This document shows, in pieces, positions 60,668 to 64,000 of a stretch of 64,000 nt of DNA. The stretch is from positions 372,001 through 436,000 of the forward strand of contig CAWKLQ010000008.1 of assembly GCA_963850525.1 (NCBI GenBank), written 5' to 3'. The notes below the pieces were generated by a model that did no database searches, was not told the origin of the DNA, and worked only from the letters and a program-made list of their open reading frames with translations. The stretch's first letter is position 1. Each line of letters starts with the position of its first letter. Source of the stretch: JAEMQF01 sp963850525 (GTDB taxonomy: Bacteria > Pseudomonadota > Gammaproteobacteria > Burkholderiales > Burkholderiaceae_C). The translations under genes and the position numbers were made by a program.

Positions 60668-61751
60668 CTACCGCGGATCGGACAGCCGCGTCGACCCCGT
60701 CAACACGTCTGCCCGCAGGATCTTGCGCGTCTTGTCCGGCTCCTCGAAGAAGGGCGTGTGGGCCGACTGTTGGAAGGTGTAGAAGCCCTTCAGCGGGCGC
60801 GTCCAGCTGCTCGAAGTAGGCCTTGGCCAGCGGGTAGGACACGGTGTAGTCGTACACGCCGTGCAAGAAGTAGACCGGGATGTCGAGCCGCGTCACTTGT
60901 CTGGTCAGGTCGGTGGACAGTTGCGTGTTCCACAGGCGGCTGCCGGAGAAGAGCTTGCCGCGCCACAGCTTGATCTTCTCGCCCAGCGTGTACTCGCGGT
61001 GCAGCAGGGACCGCAAGAACATATCGGTGAAGACCGACTTCATGTCGTGGGTCGTGCCCACGCCCAGTTCGTGCATCGCCACGTCGCGCACCTTGAGGTA
61101 GGCATCCGGCAGGGGCGCCGTGTCGCCGATGGGGCCGTCTTCGAGGCGCTGCGCCATCTTGTGGTTGCCTTCGACCTTGTAGCGGGCAAGCATGTAGCGG
61201 TGCGCCAGCCGCTCCGATTCGAGCTGATTCGAAATCTGCGCGACGGCGATGTAGGCGTGGTACAGATGCGGGGCGCGTGCCGCTGCCTGGATGCCGAAGA
61301 AGGTGCCGCCCGAGCGGCCCATGAGATAGATCTTGTCTTGGCCGAAGCGCGCGCGCAGGTGGTTCGTCAGCGCCACCGTGTCGGACACCAGTTGCTCCGG
61401 GTTCAGCGACTCCGGCGCCATGTCGGGGTGGTACGAGAGGCCGGAGCCGCGCTGCTCCCACCAGACGACCGTGAAGATCTCGTCCAGGCCCGTCGGATAG
61501 CGGTCGTTGAGGAAGTGGTCCGGCACGCCACCATGCAGGTAGAGCAGTACCGGATTGCGCTCGTTTTTGCCCTGGATGAACATGCCCTGCTCGATACCGT
61601 TGATGCTGACGCTGATCTTCTCGGAGATGCTGCCAACGATCGGCTTGCCACGGTCATCGAGAAACGGCTTCGGTGTTCCCGGGCTCAAGAACAGCAAGAT
61701 ACCGAGAAGGACCAGAACCGACAGGAGCAAGGCAGCGATGACGATCAACAT
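60668..61751 (-). pseudogene. alpha/beta hydrolase (proline-iminopeptidase-like), frameshifted near the 3' end
   Basis: From ATG 61751: an N-terminal helix (MLIVIAALLLSVLVLLGILLF), then PVLLYLHGGVPDHF, VVWWEQRGSGLSY and the nucleophile elbow LMGRSGGTFFGIQAA, characteristic of membrane-anchored proline-iminopeptidase-like hydrolases. At a run of three G (60792-60794) one base appears extra. Skipping it gives the expected end LKGFYTFQQSAHTPFFEEP ... DPR, stopping at 60668. Without repair the frame runs on to 60342 through non-family sequence. The catalytic His (SAHTPF) lies after the shift, so the protein as written would be inactive. Confidence 0.78.
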
Positions 61752-61789
61752 GACATGCCCCGACCTTCGTGCAAGTGATGGCGTCAAGT

Positions 61790-62455
61790 TCACGGGACCG
61801 CCAACGTTGTTTCCTGGGTACGCGCCGGCCAAACGAACAGTCCGATGGCTGCCACTCCAGCTGCGAGCAGGCCGAAGTCGGGAGCGACATCCAACAGGAA
61901 GGCGGCCTGGCTTCCGACCAAGGACCACAGTATGGGTACGGTAAGGACCGCGCGCAGGCTTGGGCCCGACGCGAGCGCGAGCAGGCCGATCGTGAAGATG
62001 GTGGTGGGGCACGGCAGCCCGAAGGTGGGAAGCTCCGGATAACCATGCCCCGCGAGCGTGGCCCAGACCGGGTAGAGGAGGAGTGCGAATGCGAGCAGGG
62101 CCACCCCGAGGCCAGTGCGAAGGCTCCTGGCGAAAGCAAACTCAAAGTGTCGGCGAAGTACGCCGTGCCACGCGAACAGCAGCCCTCCCACGATCGACAG
62201 CGCACCGAACCCGTACGCCACAGGATTGATGCGCGCGAAGAACGCCAGGTGGTAGGTGGCGCCGAGCCAAATCCAAAGCAAGGCCAAGATGGCTGACACC
62301 GCCACGCCGGACCAGCTGCGCCGAAGCGCAATGAAGATGATGGCGAGTACCGCAAGCGCCAGAAGCAGAACCTGCGCCGGCCAGACGGTGTTGTTGTACA
62401 GGCGAAAGACGCCGAAGAACTGTTCGGCGGTGAAGGGTATCTGCATCGAATTCAT
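61790..62455 (-). CDS. DUF6064-family membrane protein
   Basis: 221 residues from ATG 62455 (ATG 62446 possible) with six hydrophobic helices. The family start MQIPFTAEQFFGVFRLYNNTVWP and the conserved GLPCPTTIFTIGLLALASGP near the C-terminus are present. The start overlaps the upstream membrane-protein stop (ATGA). A longer paralogue of 54044-54469. Function unknown; members occur as small membrane proteins in many proteobacteria. Confidence 0.8.
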   Translation of the reverse strand: MNSMQIPFTAEQFFGVFRLYNNTVWPAQVLLLALAVLAIIFIALRRSWSGVAVSAILALLWIWLGATYHLAFFARINPVAYGFGALSIVGGLLFAWHGVLRRHFEFAFARSLRTGLGVALLAFALLLYPVWATLAGHGYPELPTFGLPCPTTIFTIGLLALASGPSLRAVLTVPILWSLVGSQAAFLLDVAPDFGLLAAGVAAIGLFVWPARTQETTLAVP

Positions 62456-63183
62456 CGCGTTCGTCGCGCGGTTGTTTGCCGGGCCTGCGCGCTTGTAGGC
62501 GGCCTTGCCGCACTTGCAACGGCATCGGGAGGTTCACGCCGGATCATCTGAATTCCGTAGGGAACAAACGCAATCGTCAGCAGGATCGACGCCGCCAAGT
62601 TGATCATTTCAGCTCCGTCCGGAGTTGCAATGAACAGCACGCCCACCAGAAACAGCAGGCTCTGCCAGCGCGCGATGGACTTGCTCTTCAGCAAGGCGAA
62701 GGCCTGAATGCCAAATCCGACGGGCAGCAGCGCGATGCCCCAGAGCAAGACCAGCCAGCCGCGTTTGGAAAACATCGCGAGCAGGCCGGGCATCATGGCC
62801 GTGAACTCGGCATCGGAGAGGTCGTCCAGTGCGCTCATGGTCAGGCACAGCGCGCCCTTGTCGGCTGCCAACGCCAGAGAACCCAAGACCGCCAATGCCG
62901 TGCCCACGAATCCGGCCCATGCGCCGGAACCGCGATCAAGGAGCTTCATGAAATGCAGCGCGACGACAACGAGCAGAGCCGTATTCAGCGTGACCATGGC
63001 ATGCGCGAACTGAAGCAGGCCATCACCGCGCGCTCTCAGGATCAGATCCGTCGGACCGAGCAGGTGCGGGTCCAGCAAATTCGGATGAACCGAGAAAGCA
63101 AAGACGAACACCATCGGGAAGATGACGAAGGACAGGCCGGTCCCGATTCGCTTTGTTGAACTCAAGCGGTTTGTCCTGTGCAT
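62452..63183 (-). CDS. multi-helix membrane protein of unknown function
   Basis: 243 residues from ATG 63183 (MHRTNRLSSTKRIGTGL), supported by GAGGTGA six bases upstream; an ATG at 63228 would add 15 non-family residues. About six helices. Notable blocks are HPNLLDPHLLGPTDLILRA and ADKGALCLTMSALDDLSD. I know similar proteins only as hypothetical. Co-translated with the DUF6064 protein, overlapping by four bases. Confidence 0.75.
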   Translation of the reverse strand: MHRTNRLSSTKRIGTGLSFVIFPMVFVFAFSVHPNLLDPHLLGPTDLILRARGDGLLQFAHAMVTLNTALLVVVALHFMKLLDRGSGAWAGFVGTALAVLGSLALAADKGALCLTMSALDDLSDAEFTAMMPGLLAMFSKRGWLVLLWGIALLPVGFGIQAFALLKSKSIARWQSLLFLVGVLFIATPDGAEMINLAASILLTIAFVPYGIQMIRREPPDAVASAARPPTSAQARQTTARRTR

Positions 63184-63257
63184 TCGCTTCACCTCAGGGT
63201 GAACCGGTCCCCGTTCATTGGACGCCACGAAGCACGATGAGCGTTATCCACGGACGG

Positions 63258-63286
63258 CCGGTTCGGTCGCTTGCGATACGAACCGG
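63258..63286. repeat. hairpin CCGGTTCG / CGAACCGG near the IS end
   Basis: An 8-bp perfect stem with a 13-base loop, about 30 bases after the transposase stop. It could be a terminator or a part of the IS end. Confidence 0.45.
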
Positions 63287-63317
63287 ACCGGCCGGCGGTG
63301 GGTAACGCGGTGCCCGC

Positions 63318-64000
63318 TCATTGCTGCAACGCCCTTGTCTTTGAAGCTGACTCGGCGCGCCAGCGCCGCTCGAATTCTGCCGGGGTGATGTAGCCCAACG
63401 CAGAATGGCGGCGCTCGGTATTGTAGTAACCGATGTACTCGACAATTGCTTGCCTTGCCTGCTCGCGAGTCTCGAAATGCTCGTCGTGCACGCACTCGAC
63501 TTTCAACGTGCCGTTCACCGATTCCATCGGCGCGTTGTCCCAGCAGTCTCCCTTGCGACTCATCGACACCGTGATGCCCAGCGCCTCGAGCTTGGCGCGG
63601 TAGTCGTTGGCCGCGTATTGCGAGCCCCGGTCCGAGTGGTGCACCAGGCCAGCGCCGGGGTGGCGCCAGCCCAGCGCAACGTCAAGCGCGCACAGCGTCA
63701 GCTCCTGCGGCATCGTCTCACTCATCGCCCAGCCCACCAGCTTGCGTGCGTACAGGTCCAGTACCAGCGCCACGTACAGCCAGCCTTCGTCGGTGGGCAC
63801 GTAGGTCATGTCGGCCAACCATTTCTGGTTCGGCGCGGCCGCTTGGAAGTCGCGCTGCAGCACGTTGGGCGCCACCGCGTGGGTGTGCTTGGAGTCGGTC
63901 GTCACCACCCGAAAGCGCCGCCGCTTGTGGCTTTGCAGCCCGTGCTCGCGCATCAGGCGCCCGACACGCTTATGGTTGATCGTGCGGCCCAGCGCCTGGC
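63318..64000 (-). CDS. IS3-family transposase OrfB (DDE integrase), 5' end outside the window
   Basis: The frame is open to the right edge, reading ALGRTINHKRVGRLMREHG before the internal ATG at 63953. The DDE core is visible: first Asp in WLADMTYVP, second in LVHHSDRGSQY and Glu in APMESVNGTLKVE, followed by the typical end GYYNTERRHSALGYITPAEFE. It catalyses IS transposition as the OrfAB fusion made by frameshifting. The orfA part would lie to the right of the window. Confidence 0.93.
   Translation of the reverse strand, partial: QALGRTINHKRVGRLMREHGLQSHKRRRFRVVTTDSKHTHAVAPNVLQRDFQAAAPNQKWLADMTYVPTDEGWLYVALVLDLYARKLVGWAMSETMPQELTLCALDVALGWRHPGAGLVHHSDRGSQYAANDYRAKLEALGITVSMSRKGDCWDNAPMESVNGTLKVECVHDEHFETREQARQAIVEYIGYYNTERRHSALGYITPAEFERRWRAESASKTRALQQ

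Larger units (their letters stand above)
63198..64000. mobile_element. IS3-family insertion sequence, partial at the window edge
   Basis: Defined mainly by the transposase at 63318-64000. The left boundary near 63198 is tentative: the plus strand there reads TGAACCGGTCCCCGTTC, resembling the TGAACCG-type ends of IS3 elements. The other end is outside the window, so the inverted repeat and target duplication cannot be checked. Confidence 0.4.

Noticed and set aside
1..64000. CRISPR arrays, rRNA and tRNA genes
   Set aside because: No regularly spaced repeats and no cloverleaf or rRNA-like stretches were found in the gaps between genes; only short gaps exist.

Overview
The window is GC-rich, densely coded DNA from what looks like a facultatively anaerobic betaproteobacterium, probably of the order Burkholderiales. 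This is an inference from GC content, from the O2-independent ubiquinone genes ubiU/ubiV/ubiT, from System II cytochrome c maturation (ResB/CcsA) and from the overall gene families. No rRNA, tRNA or CRISPR array was recognised.

Layout. (1) 2-2156: ubiU (cut by the left edge), ubiV and ubiT, the genes for ubiquinone synthesis without oxygen. (2) 2248-10463, minus strand: a tightly overlapping sensory operon with a membrane histidine kinase whose ATPase domain is degenerate, an NtrC-type sigma-54 activator, a monohaem cytochrome c, two free-standing secreted Reg_prop beta-propellers, a soluble hybrid kinase (PAS-HisKA-HATPase-REC-REC-HPt) and a small secreted protein. (3) 10575-16351: a Sel1 protein, a frameshifted parallel beta-helix protein, a DUF4386 remnant, a YCII protein, a secreted alpha/beta hydrolase and an AraC-type regulator. 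(4) 16473-31960, minus strand: the centre of interest, about 15 tightly packed genes. They encode a tetrahaem c-type cytochrome, a PpiC-type isomerase, a large putative outer-membrane barrel, four proteins with triheme c7-type domains, two paralogous helical secreted proteins, two beta-propeller lipoproteins, an 11-haem cytochrome, ResB, CcsA and a TPR protein. A further NHL lipoprotein (32206-33336) lies just upstream. Two cytochrome c genes with five haem motifs together (33450-35275) run divergently. (5) 35383-53513: a metabolic and stress block with homospermidine synthase, DUF302, a type 2 thymidine/AMP phosphorylase, two BON proteins, CBS, an SH3 protein, a thioredoxin-ArsA fusion, a P-type ATPase, a DJ-1/PfpI protein, a DASS transporter, a phosphoribosyltransferase, a desaturase, a VIT1 transporter and a glucan phosphorylase. 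It resembles low-oxygen or stress loci of Burkholderiales. (6) 53565-64000: accessory genes, including hydrolases, DUF6064 membrane proteins, a DNA adenine methylase facing an unknown protein (possible restriction partner), and an IS3-family transposase cut by the right edge.

How it fits together. Three near-consensus sigma-54 (-24/-12) promoters lie in front of the tetrahaem operon (32035-32050) and back to back between the NHL lipoprotein and the cytochrome pair (33391-33406 and 33408-33423). Inverted repeats CGGGAA-N6-TTCCC(G/A) lie about 70-105 bp upstream of two of them, the usual place for an NtrC-type activator. The sigma-54 activator encoded at 7636-9018 is the obvious candidate. An FNR-type site (32166-32179) lies above the first promoter. 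My reading is a sigma-54-controlled, oxygen-responsive electron-transfer system in which haem proteins are matured by the operon's own ResB/CcsA and exported across or polymerised outside the outer membrane. The tetrahaem protein has exactly four CXXCH motifs and exactly four further histidines, a pattern compatible with OmcE-like cytochrome filaments. Three frameshifts at homopolymer runs (1602-1604, 11480-11483, 60792-60794) may be assembly errors.
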